Shown here: one piece after another, positions 17,163 through 25,544 of the stretch | Position numbering within the stretch: the first letter of the stretch is position 1 | Layout: each line of letters begins with the position of its first letter | Assembly: GCA_963823165.1 (NCBI GenBank) | Contig: CAWGKV010000034.1 | Span: 1-64,000, forward strand | Direction of reading: 5' to 3' | DNA from: Roseiarcus sp963823165 | Lineage (GTDB): Bacteria > Pseudomonadota > Alphaproteobacteria > Rhizobiales > Beijerinckiaceae | Length of the DNA: 64,000 bases | Program-made: the position numbers and the translations under genes | The notes under the pieces: model-generated | Seen by the model: only the letters and a program-made list of their open reading frames with translations | Database searches by the model: none | What the model was told of the DNA's origin: nothing

Positions 17163-18357
17163 CGAGGCTACCCGGCGCAAAATGAGAGGCGTCGCCGTGT
17201 CTGGCCGCTCGAGGCGCCCTCAATTCAGCGACGGCTGCGGCGGGCCTCAGGCCGGAAGACGGTTTGCAGCCGGGGTTTTACAAAAGGGTTGCGTTTTCAG
17301 CCTTTACCGCTCGCCGCGGAAAGAGGAATCAAGGTCCAGGCTCCGCCTGTTGGATCAATGACAATTCCGGCAAATCCTTCGCCGACCCTGGCGCGGATTC
17401 TGTCGGTCATCTCCAAGTAAAAGATCGGCGGCATTCTTGTCGTCGCCAGTCTTTCAGCCGCCGTTGCGGCGGCCTGCTTTTCGTGATTCGTCAGCATGGC
17501 CTTAAGTCCGACAAAAGCCGCGCCTGCCCAACCGCACGGACGAGCGCCGCAAACAGGCGCTCGAATTCGAAAGCCAAAGCCCGCTACCGCAGGCGCGTTA
17601 TCGAAACAACAAACTCCGGCGCAAGCGAGCGTGATGAGCAAAAGTTAGCGTGAAAGCAGTCCTGATTTCCAGGTTGTCGGCTAAATTCTATTCTCCGCAG
17701 GCCTCGACCGCCGACAGCTTCGTGACGAGGTTGATGATTGCCTCCCGCAGCGCTGGCTGAGGAATATTTGTAAAGGCTCGAATCAGGCGAAAACCTTCCT
17801 CCGGATCAGGTCTTGAAGAACTGCACTGCGCATCAAAGCCTGCGACGTCTTCGGGAGCTACCAGCTGATCACTCCAGAAGCTATCTTTGAAAGCCATAAC
17901 GACTGCCACTCCCGAAATTATGCTTTGATAGCGCGACGTCCCCGCCACCAGGACACTCGGCCCACGGCGGTTGTCCAGATGAGCATTCCAACACAATCGA
18001 AGATGAACTTCACCTTAACATTTGGTTCGGTTGTTAACCTATCATCAACATTTTCGCACACAACCCAGGAAAGTTGAATGTCGCGTCGACATCCGGTCCA
18101 GAAGCTGAGCGGCAAACGACAGGTTTGCCAGCGAGTTCGCCTGAAAACGGCTCCTTCGGACACGTCGGCGGCGATTATCGCGGCGGCATGCGCCGAACGG
18201 CCGCCCCAAACCAGGGAACTGCGCATCATTGACCGGACCGGTCGGCAAGTCTTCAACGCAAGGCGGCGATCGCCGCGGTCGGCCCAGGCCTCTCCCTGAC
18301 CGTCATGGATGAAATAGACCGCCCTTGATGGCCCATCGAGGCGCGTCGCCTCTTCAC
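17163..18357. other. long, mostly gene-poor intergenic region
   Basis: Apart from the small gene at 17688-17897, nothing is recognisable. A minus-strand frame at 17297-17641 (114 residues) opens with a hydrophobic, Cys-containing stretch and could be a short exported protein, but its amino-acid use is unconvincing. A plus-strand frame at 18078-18299 (73 residues) has AGGAAAG before its ATG and could be a small protein of unknown role. Base composition dips around 17990-18070 (CATCAACATTTTCGC), suggesting promoter DNA. No RNA gene was seen. Confidence 0.4.
17688..17897 (-). CDS. small hypothetical protein
   Basis: A 69-residue reading frame starting MAFKDSFWSDQLVAPED. The C-terminal half, PEEGFRLIRAFTNIPQ and LREAIINLVTKLSA, resembles the closing helices found after the HTH in many alphaproteobacterial XRE regulators, but no HTH is present. 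It could be a truncated regulator or a free-standing small protein. The internal ATG at 17897 was chosen because the longer frame's extra 33 residues look random. Confidence 0.4.
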   Translation of the reverse strand: MAFKDSFWSDQLVAPEDVAGFDAQCSSSRPDPEEGFRLIRAFTNIPQPALREAIINLVTKLSAVEACGE

Positions 18358-18396
18358 GGGGATCCAGAGCCTTCGCGGCTTTCATTCTGGATCCCC
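18358..18396. repeat. 11-bp inverted repeat after the sugar-binding-protein gene
   Basis: GGGGATCCAGA (18358-18368) and TCTGGATCCCC (18386-18396) pair perfectly around 17 bases. It lies 28 bases past the stop of the binding-protein gene on the minus strand. With no T-tract, it is either a factor-dependent end, an mRNA-stabilising hairpin, or another dispersed palindrome. Confidence 0.6.
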
Positions 18397-18424
18397 GTTC
18401 TTGAGGGGACGACAGAGTGGATCC

Positions 18425-19474
18425 TTACTTCGCCGCGGCTTCGACGTTGTCCTTGTTGTAGACCGTGAACGGACCCATCAGAATACGCAGGCCCTTGGCG
18501 CGGGTCGGGTCCTTGGTGATGGTGTATTCCCCCATGCGGCCGGCCTTGAACTTCGCGCCCTCCTCGGCCTTCATGGCGTCGGTGGCGAGCAAATAAGCCG
18601 TGTAATAGGTGAGGTAGCCGAGGTCGGCGAAGCTCCACAAAGCAAACTCCGGCGCGCAGCCGTTCTTGGTGTAGGCGAGCATCTCGGTCGGCATGCCGAG
18701 ACCGCTGACCTTGACCTTGCTGCACAGCTTCTCGTCCTGCAGCGCCTTGGCGGCGGCGACGATGCCGACCGAGGTCGGCGCCATGATCACCTTCAGGTTG
18801 GGATACTTGTCGACCAGGGCCTGCGCCTGCGTGTAGCTTTTCTCTGACTCGTCGTTGCCGTAAACGGTGTCCACCAATTTCAGCTTCGCGTATTTGGGGT
18901 CCTTCAGAGCCGTCTTCATCGCGGCGATCCACGCGTTCTGGTTGGCCGCATCGGGCGAAGCCGACAGGATCGCGAACTCGCCGCCTCCCGGTCCGGTGAG
19001 ATCGAGCGTCATGTCGGCCATGACCTTGCCGATTTCGGAGAAGTCGACCTGGGCGACGAAGACGTCCTCGCCCTCGGCCGAAGGGATCGGCGAGTCCCAG
19101 GTCACGACCTTGATGCCCTTGGCCTGGGCCGCCTTTGCCGCCGGGACGATCTGATCGCCCGAGTTGTTCGAGATCATGATCGCCTTCACGCCCTGGGTGG
19201 TGGCGTTGGTGACGATCTCGATCTGTCCGGCTACGCTGTTCTGAGGCGTGGGCCCAAGGAACTGCAGGGGCGTCGGGTTCTTCAGTTCCTTGGCGGCCTC
19301 CTCGGCGCCCTTATGCGCAAGGTCGAACGGCAGGATCCCAAGGAATTTTGGCAGAAGCACCATACTTTCGGCTTTGCCGGGCGTCGCCACCGCCACTGCG
19401 TCGCCCGCCACCGCGTACTGCGGTAGAGCCGCCACCATCGCCAGCCCTGCGGCGCCGATCAGAAAGTTCCTCAT
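18425..19474 (-). CDS. sugar ABC transporter substrate-binding protein (RhaS/RbsB type)
   Basis: A 349-residue periplasmic binding protein. Residues 1-23 form a Sec signal peptide ending YAVAG. The mature part follows the type I fold: LPKFLGILPFDLAHKGAEEA, GVKAIMISNNSGDQIVPAA, WDSPIPSAEGEDVFVAQVDF, KVIMAPTSVGIVAAAKAL. This pattern is closest to rhamnose-type (RhaS) binding proteins as I recall them; other pentose or AI-2-like ligands are possible. The start ATG at 19474 overlaps the upstream permease stop by four bases, showing translational coupling. It is the last gene of the leftward operon, which is unusual because binding proteins usually come first. Confidence 0.88.
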   Translation of the reverse strand: MRNFLIGAAGLAMVAALPQYAVAGDAVAVATPGKAESMVLLPKFLGILPFDLAHKGAEEAAKELKNPTPLQFLGPTPQNSVAGQIEIVTNATTQGVKAIMISNNSGDQIVPAAKAAQAKGIKVVTWDSPIPSAEGEDVFVAQVDFSEIGKVMADMTLDLTGPGGGEFAILSASPDAANQNAWIAAMKTALKDPKYAKLKLVDTVYGNDESEKSYTQAQALVDKYPNLKVIMAPTSVGIVAAAKALQDEKLCSKVKVSGLGMPTEMLAYTKNGCAPEFALWSFADLGYLTYYTAYLLATDAMKAEEGAKFKAGRMGEYTITKDPTRAKGLRILMGPFTVYNKDNVEAAAK

Positions 19475-20436
19475 GTTCCTCTCCCTTTCCATTTGTTGCT
19501 TAGATCCTGCCACATATTCGGGACCAGCACCGAGAGGATGAGAAGCCCCCCGATCACATAGTTCTGAGTGTTGCCGGTGATATCGGCAAGACCCATTCCG
19601 TTGCGAAGGTTCAAGATCACCAGCAGCGAAAGGCCGACCCCGATCAGATTGCCCTTGCCGCCGAAGATGCTGACCCCTCCCAAAAGCACGGCAGTGATGA
19701 TGTCGAGTTCGAACCCCTCCGCCATATCGCCCCGCACCGATCCCAGTCGGGCAGCGTAGAGTATTCCGGCCAGAGCCGCCACGAAGGCCGAACCGACGAA
19801 CAAAGTCGTTTTGACTGCCCCGACCCGCACGCCCGAATAGCGGGCCGCCTGAACGTTGTTGCCGACGACGTAGACCAGTCGTCCGAACGCAGATCCATGC
19901 AGGACCAATGCGAAGAAAATGAAAAGCAGGAAGAAGATGACGATCGCGGCGGTGAGCGGTCCGACCAACGCTTGCTGACCGAGCGCGTTGAACCAAGCCG
20001 GAAAGCCGCCGATAGCGCGGTCTTCCAGCATGATGCGGGCGACCCCGCGATAGCCTATGAGGCCGGCCAGCGTGACGGCGAGCGACGGCAAGCCCACCTT
20101 GGCGATCCAGAAGGCGTTGTTGAGCCCGGCGAGGATGCCGGCAAGCAGCGCAAGCGCGATGGCGATCGGCAATGGCGCGCCCTCATGGAACGTCCAGGCC
20201 ATAACGCAGGCCGCAAGTCCCATGACCGAAGCGACGGAAAGGTCGATCTCGCCGCCGAGAATGACCAGCGCCATCGTCAGGGCGACAATGCTTTTCTCGA
20301 TCGAGAGCTGAAAAAGATTGACGAGGTTTCCGACGTTGAGGAAATAGGGAGAGGCGACGCTGTTGAGCGCGACGATCGCGATCAGCAGCCCGAGCATCAT
20401 TGCTTCCCAACGCTTGAGCGGGCCAAGTGCGCTCAT
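19471..20436 (-). CDS. sugar ABC transporter permease (RbsC type), second copy
   Basis: A 321-residue inner-membrane permease with eight to ten hydrophobic spans and the BPD_transp_2 pattern: ALVILGGEIDLSVASVMGLA, FWIAKVGLPSLAVTLAGLIG and TAVLLGGVSIFGGKGNLIGV. The last of these is the cytoplasmic loop that contacts the ATPase. It pairs with the adjacent permease to make a heterodimer, as in RhaP/RhaQ. The start at 20436 overlaps the previous gene by four bases. The longer in-frame start is rejected because it would overlap far into that gene. Confidence 0.91.
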   Translation of the reverse strand: MSALGPLKRWEAMMLGLLIAIVALNSVASPYFLNVGNLVNLFQLSIEKSIVALTMALVILGGEIDLSVASVMGLAACVMAWTFHEGAPLPIAIALALLAGILAGLNNAFWIAKVGLPSLAVTLAGLIGYRGVARIMLEDRAIGGFPAWFNALGQQALVGPLTAAIVIFFLLFIFFALVLHGSAFGRLVYVVGNNVQAARYSGVRVGAVKTTLFVGSAFVAALAGILYAARLGSVRGDMAEGFELDIITAVLLGGVSIFGGKGNLIGVGLSLLVILNLRNGMGLADITGNTQNYVIGGLLILSVLVPNMWQDLSNKWKGRGT

Positions 20437-21482
20437 GGGTTTGGTCCGCCTTGCTCGCCTGAAACCGGGGCGACAAGCTTCATTTCCGCGCGGCCCCAAA
20501 GTACGCGAAGGCGCTGGAGGATTACCGCGTCGCTCGCGACCGCCAGTAAAATGAGGAGCCCGAGCACCGCATTAAGCCAGAACTCGCTGATGTCCAGGCG
20601 GAAGAGACTTTGCTCGAGCGTCCCGATCAGCACGGCGCCGAGCATCGCGCCAAAAACCGTTCCCGAGCCGCCGAAGACATTGACGCCGCCGACGACGACC
20701 GCGGCGATGACGCTGAGTTCCAGGCCCCGTCCAGCCTCGACCGTGATGTTGCCGAACCGGACGAGAAGCATGAAGCCGCCGAGACCCGAGAGCGCCCCGC
20801 AGATGACGAAGGCGAGGAAGACGACGCGCTTCATCGGAAGGCCGATGAGCTGCGCAGCCTCGGGGTTGGAGCCGATCGCGTAGAACCGTCGCGCAAAGCT
20901 CAGATAGCTTGTGCCGATCTGGAAGATAATGACGATGGCAAGGGCGAGGACGAATGCGGCCCGAATGTCTAGGTTGCCGATTGGAGCGACATTGACCAAG
21001 GGAAGATTAAGGAGCCATTGGGGCAGACTGTCGGTCGTCACGGTCCTGGCGCCGGAGAGGTCGACGAGCACGCCACGATAGATGGCCAGCGTCCCGAGCG
21101 TCACGACAACCGCGGGCACCCGGCCCCAAGCGACGATCACGCCGTTGACGGCGCCCAGCGCGGCGCCGAGCGCCATGGCGATCGCAACCGCGAGAAGGGG
21201 GTTGATGCTGTTGTGGGCGGCGATCAGCGTTCCGACGAAATAGGCGGTGAAGCCGACGATCGAGCCCACCGACAGGTCGATGTTGCGTGTCAGAATGACC
21301 AAGGTCTGGCCGACGCCGACCACCGTGATAATCGCAACGCTCGAGGCAATGCGATTGAATGTCCGGAAGCTATAGTAACCATCAATGAACGACCCGAACG
21401 ACACAACCGCGACCACAATCAGGAGAAGCAGGCTCAACTCGCGGATCTGCTCGGGGCGGACTCGGCGCTTGAGCCAGTTCAT
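20433..21482 (-). CDS. sugar ABC transporter permease (RbsC type), first copy
   Basis: A 349-residue membrane protein. It begins with a basic stretch (MNWLKRRVRPEQIRE) and has about ten spans. VGQTLVILTRNIDLSVGSIVG is the family signature, GRVPAVVVTLGTLAIYRGVL the central one, and VVGGVNVFGGSGTVFGAMLG the ATPase-contact loop. Its stop overlaps the next permease start, and its start overlaps the ATPase stop, so ATPase, two permeases and binding protein are translated as a coupled set. Together they form one complete carbohydrate importer. Confidence 0.92.
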   Translation of the reverse strand: MNWLKRRVRPEQIRELSLLLLIVVAVVSFGSFIDGYYSFRTFNRIASSVAIITVVGVGQTLVILTRNIDLSVGSIVGFTAYFVGTLIAAHNSINPLLAVAIAMALGAALGAVNGVIVAWGRVPAVVVTLGTLAIYRGVLVDLSGARTVTTDSLPQWLLNLPLVNVAPIGNLDIRAAFVLALAIVIIFQIGTSYLSFARRFYAIGSNPEAAQLIGLPMKRVVFLAFVICGALSGLGGFMLLVRFGNITVEAGRGLELSVIAAVVVGGVNVFGGSGTVFGAMLGAVLIGTLEQSLFRLDISEFWLNAVLGLLILLAVASDAVILQRLRVLWGRAEMKLVAPVSGEQGGPNP

Positions 21483-23032
21483 GACGCCCTTCTGTCGACG
21501 GGATCCGCGGACCTTTGGCCCATCGCGGCGGTCATCACGGTCTCCTGATTGGCTTCGGCGCGATCGAGGATCGCCATCTGCCGACCCTCCCGCATGACCA
21601 GCACCCGGTCACTCAGGACCAGCACTTCGGGCAAGTCCGACGAGATGACGATGACGCCAATTCCCTCAGCCGCCAGCTTCCCGATGATCGCATGCACCTC
21701 AGCTTTGGAGCCGACGTCGACCCCGCGTGTCGGTTCGTCGAGAATCAAGATCGAGGGGTTGGTGTTGAGCCACTTGCTCAACATGACCTTCTGCTGATTG
21801 CCGCCGGACAGCTTGGCGACCTCGAGATCGACCGACGGCGTACGAATGGCGAGCCGGTCGCGGAACCCGTCTGCGGTCCGCCTCTCCAGACCTGCGCGAA
21901 TGAGGCCGAAGCGATTGAGGTAACGGCGTAGGACCGGCAATGTAATATTGGCGAAGATCGACATCGGAAGCACAAGTCCAAGCTGCCGCCGATCCTCCGA
22001 CACATAGGCGAGGCCGAGATTCATGCTGTCGCGCGGCGATCGGATGGTCACGGGCTTGTCGCCGAGCCGCACCGTTCCCGACGTCGCCGGTTCGAGGCCG
22101 AAAAGGGCGAGTCCGACATCGGTGCGGCCCGCGCCGATGAGCCCGGCGAAACCGAGGACCTCGCCGCGGTGGAGATCGAAGGTGACGCCTTCGAACACCC
22201 CTTGGCGGCCTAGATCGGACACTGAAAGAACAAGATCCTTTCGCGCCGCCGTCGCCCGCGCCTTCGTCAAATCGATGTCGCGGCCGACCATGTCGGCGAT
22301 TGCACGCTGCGGCGTGGCCTCGAGGCGCGCGCGCGTCGATATCAACCGGCCGTCGCGAAAGACCGTGACCTTGTCCGCGATTTCGAAGACTTCCTCCATG
22401 CGATGGCTGACAAAGAGGATGGCGACTCCCTGCCTCTTCAGATCGCGGACGAGCTTGAACAGCTCTTGAACCTCATGTGCGGAGAGCGCGGCCGTTGGCT
22501 CGTCCATGATGAGGATGCGAACGTTCAGCGATATTGCTTTGGCGATTTCGACCGACTGCTGGGCGGCCAGCGTCAGGCCGCGGGCTGGATTTCGGACGTC
22601 CAGCGAGACGCCGAGTTCGGCGAGGATCGCTTCGGCCTCACGGTACATGCCTCGCCAGTCGACCACGGCTCCGCGGTCCTGGTGACTGATGAAGATGTTC
22701 TCGGCGACGTTGAGGTCGGGAAACAACAGAGGCTCTTGATAGATCGCGGCGATCCCCAGCCGCTGCGCTTCCGCCGCGCTGCGGATTGTGACGGGTTGGC
22801 CAGCCAGCAGCACCACGCCGCGATCCGGCTGATGCACGCCGGTGATGATCTTGATGAGCGTCGACTTGCCAGCGCCGTTCTCGCCGAGCAGTGCGTGAAT
22901 CTCGCCGGCATGCAGAGCGAGCGAGACGTCACTGAGCGCCTGAGTGGCGTCGAAGCGCTTGGCGACGTCACGAATCTCCAGGATCGGCGCGACGGCCGCC
23001 GCGCCGTCGGCGACCTCTTGCGGCTCGGCCAT
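21479..23032 (-). CDS. sugar ABC transporter ATP-binding protein (RbsA/RhaT type)
   Basis: A 517-residue protein with two fused ABC domains. The first has Walker A LLGENGAGKSTLIK, signature LAAQQSVEIAKAIS and Walker B ILIMDEPTAALS. The second has the degenerate Walker A common to this family (GLIGAGRTDVGLALF), then SGGNQQKVMLSKWL and ILDEPTRGVDVGSKAE. The layout is that of ribose, xylose and rhamnose importers. It begins five bases after the SDR stop and overlaps the first permease by four bases. Confidence 0.94.
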   Translation of the reverse strand: MAEPQEVADGAAAVAPILEIRDVAKRFDATQALSDVSLALHAGEIHALLGENGAGKSTLIKIITGVHQPDRGVVLLAGQPVTIRSAAEAQRLGIAAIYQEPLLFPDLNVAENIFISHQDRGAVVDWRGMYREAEAILAELGVSLDVRNPARGLTLAAQQSVEIAKAISLNVRILIMDEPTAALSAHEVQELFKLVRDLKRQGVAILFVSHRMEEVFEIADKVTVFRDGRLISTRARLEATPQRAIADMVGRDIDLTKARATAARKDLVLSVSDLGRQGVFEGVTFDLHRGEVLGFAGLIGAGRTDVGLALFGLEPATSGTVRLGDKPVTIRSPRDSMNLGLAYVSEDRRQLGLVLPMSIFANITLPVLRRYLNRFGLIRAGLERRTADGFRDRLAIRTPSVDLEVAKLSGGNQQKVMLSKWLNTNPSILILDEPTRGVDVGSKAEVHAIIGKLAAEGIGVIVISSDLPEVLVLSDRVLVMREGRQMAILDRAEANQETVMTAAMGQRSADPVDRRAS

Positions 23033-23036
23033 CCAA

Positions 23037-23783
23037 TCAGCGCCCGCCGGTCACGTCGATGATCGCGCCGGTGACATACGACGAGGCGTCGCTCAACAGC
23101 CAGACGATCGTCTCGGCGATTTCGTTCGGGGTTCCGGGGCGTCCGAGCGGCGTCGAGGCGCCGATCTTGTAGGGCCGTTCGGGCTCGCCGTACGCAGCGT
23201 GAATTTCGGTTTCGATGACGCCGGGTCGAATCGAGTTGACGCGCACGCCTTCTCGGCCCAGTTCCTTCGACAAGCCCAGCGCCATGGCGTCGACCCCCGC
23301 TTTCGAGGCGGCGTAGTCGACATAAGTATCGGGCGCGCCGATCCGCGCGGCGACCGAAGAGATGAGGACGATCGAGCCGCCGGCGCCGCCGCGGCTCTTG
23401 CTCATGCGCCGCGCGGCTTCGCGCGCGACCAGAAATGCGCCGAGCACGTTCACCTCGAAGACTTGCCGCATGCGCTCGACGCTCATATCGACGAGCCGCG
23501 ACGTCGTCGCCGCGACACCGGCATTGACGACAACGCCGTCGAGAGGCCCGAGCGCCTTTGTCGTCGCATCGAACATCGCGATGACGTCGCTCTCGCGCGA
23601 CACGTCTCCCTGCGCCGCGAAGGCTTTGCCGCCGGCCCGCTCCGCCTCGGCGACGGCGGATTCGGCGGACGCCTTGTCCTTCAGATAATTGACGCCGACC
23701 GACCAGCCGCGCTGAGCGGCGAGAATGCACGTTGCGCGTCCGATGCCGCGCGAGCCGCCGGTAACGAGAACAGTTTTGGACAT
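23037..23783 (-). CDS. short-chain dehydrogenase/reductase
   Basis: A 248-residue classical SDR. TVLVTGGSRGIGRATCILAA binds the cofactor, VVNAGVAATTS stands for the NAG motif, ISSVAARIG contains the catalytic Ser, and YVDYAASKAGVDAM carries Tyr-x3-Lys. It ends SYVTGAIIDVTGGR. Position between amidase and importer ATPase (five bases from the latter) suggests it oxidises or reduces the imported compound. The ATG at 23783 opens exactly at the cofactor strand; the upstream 16 codons were left out. Substrate unknown. Confidence 0.9.
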   Translation of the reverse strand: MSKTVLVTGGSRGIGRATCILAAQRGWSVGVNYLKDKASAESAVAEAERAGGKAFAAQGDVSRESDVIAMFDATTKALGPLDGVVVNAGVAATTSRLVDMSVERMRQVFEVNVLGAFLVAREAARRMSKSRGGAGGSIVLISSVAARIGAPDTYVDYAASKAGVDAMALGLSKELGREGVRVNSIRPGVIETEIHAAYGEPERPYKIGASTPLGRPGTPNEIAETIVWLLSDASSYVTGAIIDVTGGR

Positions 23784-23976
23784 GGCGCTCGACTCTCTAA
23801 CCGGAGCGATTGAAGCCGCATCGAGCTCCATCCGGCAAGATTGGCGCAGTCACAAGAGTTTTGCAACGCGGATCAATCCGACCGGCATCGTGCCGCCCGG
23901 GCCGGAGATGGCGTTGCAGGAGAGGCCGGAGGAAGACGTCACGCCGCGTGCGACGCGCTATGATCCGCAAGCGCCA

Positions 23977-25470
23977 TCAACCTGCTCGATCGCCGAGCGG
24001 TCGTTTGGCGCAAATGCGATAGGATTGAATCCACGGACGATGCCGCTCGACCGCGGCGGCCGCTGCAAGGACGTCGCCGTCGGCGTAGCGCCGGCCGACG
24101 AGATGCATCCCGACCGGCAAGCCGCCGCTCAGTCCGGCGGGGACGGACGCCGACGGGTGGCCGCTGAAATTGGTCAGATAGGTAGGGCACCAGCCGATCA
24201 GCGGGTCCACCTCGACGCCGTCGACGCGCGTCGGCCCCTTGGTGTCGCCGTCGGCCGCATTATCGACCGGCATCGCGGAGAGCGTGGGGGAGACCAGGAT
24301 CTCGTGGGTCGCCAGAACGCGTTGGATCGCGTCGTAGACCTCGCTGCGGATCGCCTGGTCGCCGGCGAGATCCATCGCCGAAAGATTCCTGTTGGCGTCG
24401 ATCCGTTGCAAGTAGTCGGGCGGGAAATCGTCGCGATGCTGTCCCAGGAGATCGATGCCGAACGCCTTCATTCCCTCGAGGGCCCCAATGTTCAGGGGCA
24501 TCATCAGCCTCGTCCAGCAATCGCTGAGCTCGCGCTGGCTGCGCTTCAGGCCGAGGCGGACCTCCTCGACTGACGCGCCCGCATCGGCGAAACAACGTAC
24601 CGCCTCGTCGACGACCTTCCGAATAGTCGGGTCGACGGGAAAGACGTCGAGATCGGCGCTGTAGGCGATTCTCCAGCCCTTGATGGAGCGGCGTGTCGAA
24701 GCGAGGAAATCCTCGTTCGTCTCGATCGAGAAAGGATCGCGCGGGTCGTAGCCGGCGAGCGCGTTCAGCGCGAGCGCGGCGTCTTCCACCGTGCGGCTGA
24801 TCGGCCCCTCGAAAACGAAAGGCGTGTCGGCGGCGAAGGCGTTGGGCCGCATGACGACGGGCACGCGGCCGAAGGACGCCTTGAATCCGACGACGTTGCA
24901 CCATGCCGCGGGGATGCGAATGGAACCGCCGGCGTCGGTGCCCTCGGCGAAGGAAACGAGACCGTCGGCGACGGCGGCGGCGCTGCCGCCCGAGGAGCCG
25001 CCCGTGTTCTTTCGCACGTCGAACGGGTTGCGGGTCGGGCCGAACAGATAGTTGTCGCAGGTCCCGCGCAGGCCCATCGTCGGGCTGTTGGTTTTGCCGA
25101 GCAGGATCGCGCCCGCCTTTTCGATGCGTTCGGCGAAGACGCAATGCCATTGCGCGACGCAACCTTTCATCGCCCTGACGCCGCCGAATGTGAAGGGCCA
25201 GCCCGGTTTGAAGTCGAAGAGATCCTTGATCGCCGAGGGAACGCCATGCAGCGGACCCGTTGCGGCGCCCGACATGACGGCCGCCTCAGCGGCTTTGGCC
25301 TCGCGCCGCGCGTCGTCGAAGCCCTGGAACACGAAAGCATTGAGGCTCGGATTGCGCCGTTCGATGCGAGCGATGCAAGCCTCCACGGTTTCTACCGGGG
25401 ACAGACTGCGCCGGCGCACGCGTTCGGCGATTTCGGCGGCGCTCATATAGGCAATGTCGTCGGCGCTCAT
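23977..25470 (-). CDS. amidase (amidase-signature family)
   Basis: A 497-residue Ser-Ser-Lys amidase. Lys82 in GVPSAIKDLF, Ser159 in TGGSSGGSAAAVADG and the nucleophile Ser183 in EGTDAGGSIRIPAAW are all present at the expected 24-residue Ser spacing. The family hydrolyses amides to acid and ammonia, including indoleacetamide, nicotinamide and drug-like amides. The gene sits 74 bases after the FMO and 193 bases before the SDR on the same strand, so it should act on a product in the same pathway. The particular amide is not predictable. Confidence 0.93.
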   Translation of the reverse strand: MSADDIAYMSAAEIAERVRRRSLSPVETVEACIARIERRNPSLNAFVFQGFDDARREAKAAEAAVMSGAATGPLHGVPSAIKDLFDFKPGWPFTFGGVRAMKGCVAQWHCVFAERIEKAGAILLGKTNSPTMGLRGTCDNYLFGPTRNPFDVRKNTGGSSGGSAAAVADGLVSFAEGTDAGGSIRIPAAWCNVVGFKASFGRVPVVMRPNAFAADTPFVFEGPISRTVEDAALALNALAGYDPRDPFSIETNEDFLASTRRSIKGWRIAYSADLDVFPVDPTIRKVVDEAVRCFADAGASVEEVRLGLKRSQRELSDCWTRLMMPLNIGALEGMKAFGIDLLGQHRDDFPPDYLQRIDANRNLSAMDLAGDQAIRSEVYDAIQRVLATHEILVSPTLSAMPVDNAADGDTKGPTRVDGVEVDPLIGWCPTYLTNFSGHPSASVPAGLSGGLPVGMHLVGRRYADGDVLAAAAAVERHRPWIQSYRICAKRPLGDRAG

Positions 25471-25544
25471 CCTGTTCCTCCGTTGTAGACGCGGCCGCTG
25501 GCCGCGTCAGCCGCGCTCGGCGCGCGCGGCTACAAACCTGATCC

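Noticed and set aside
18358..18396. Intrinsic terminator for the sugar-importer operon
   Set aside because: The 11-bp stem is perfect but has no T-tract on either strand, so it is listed as a repeat.
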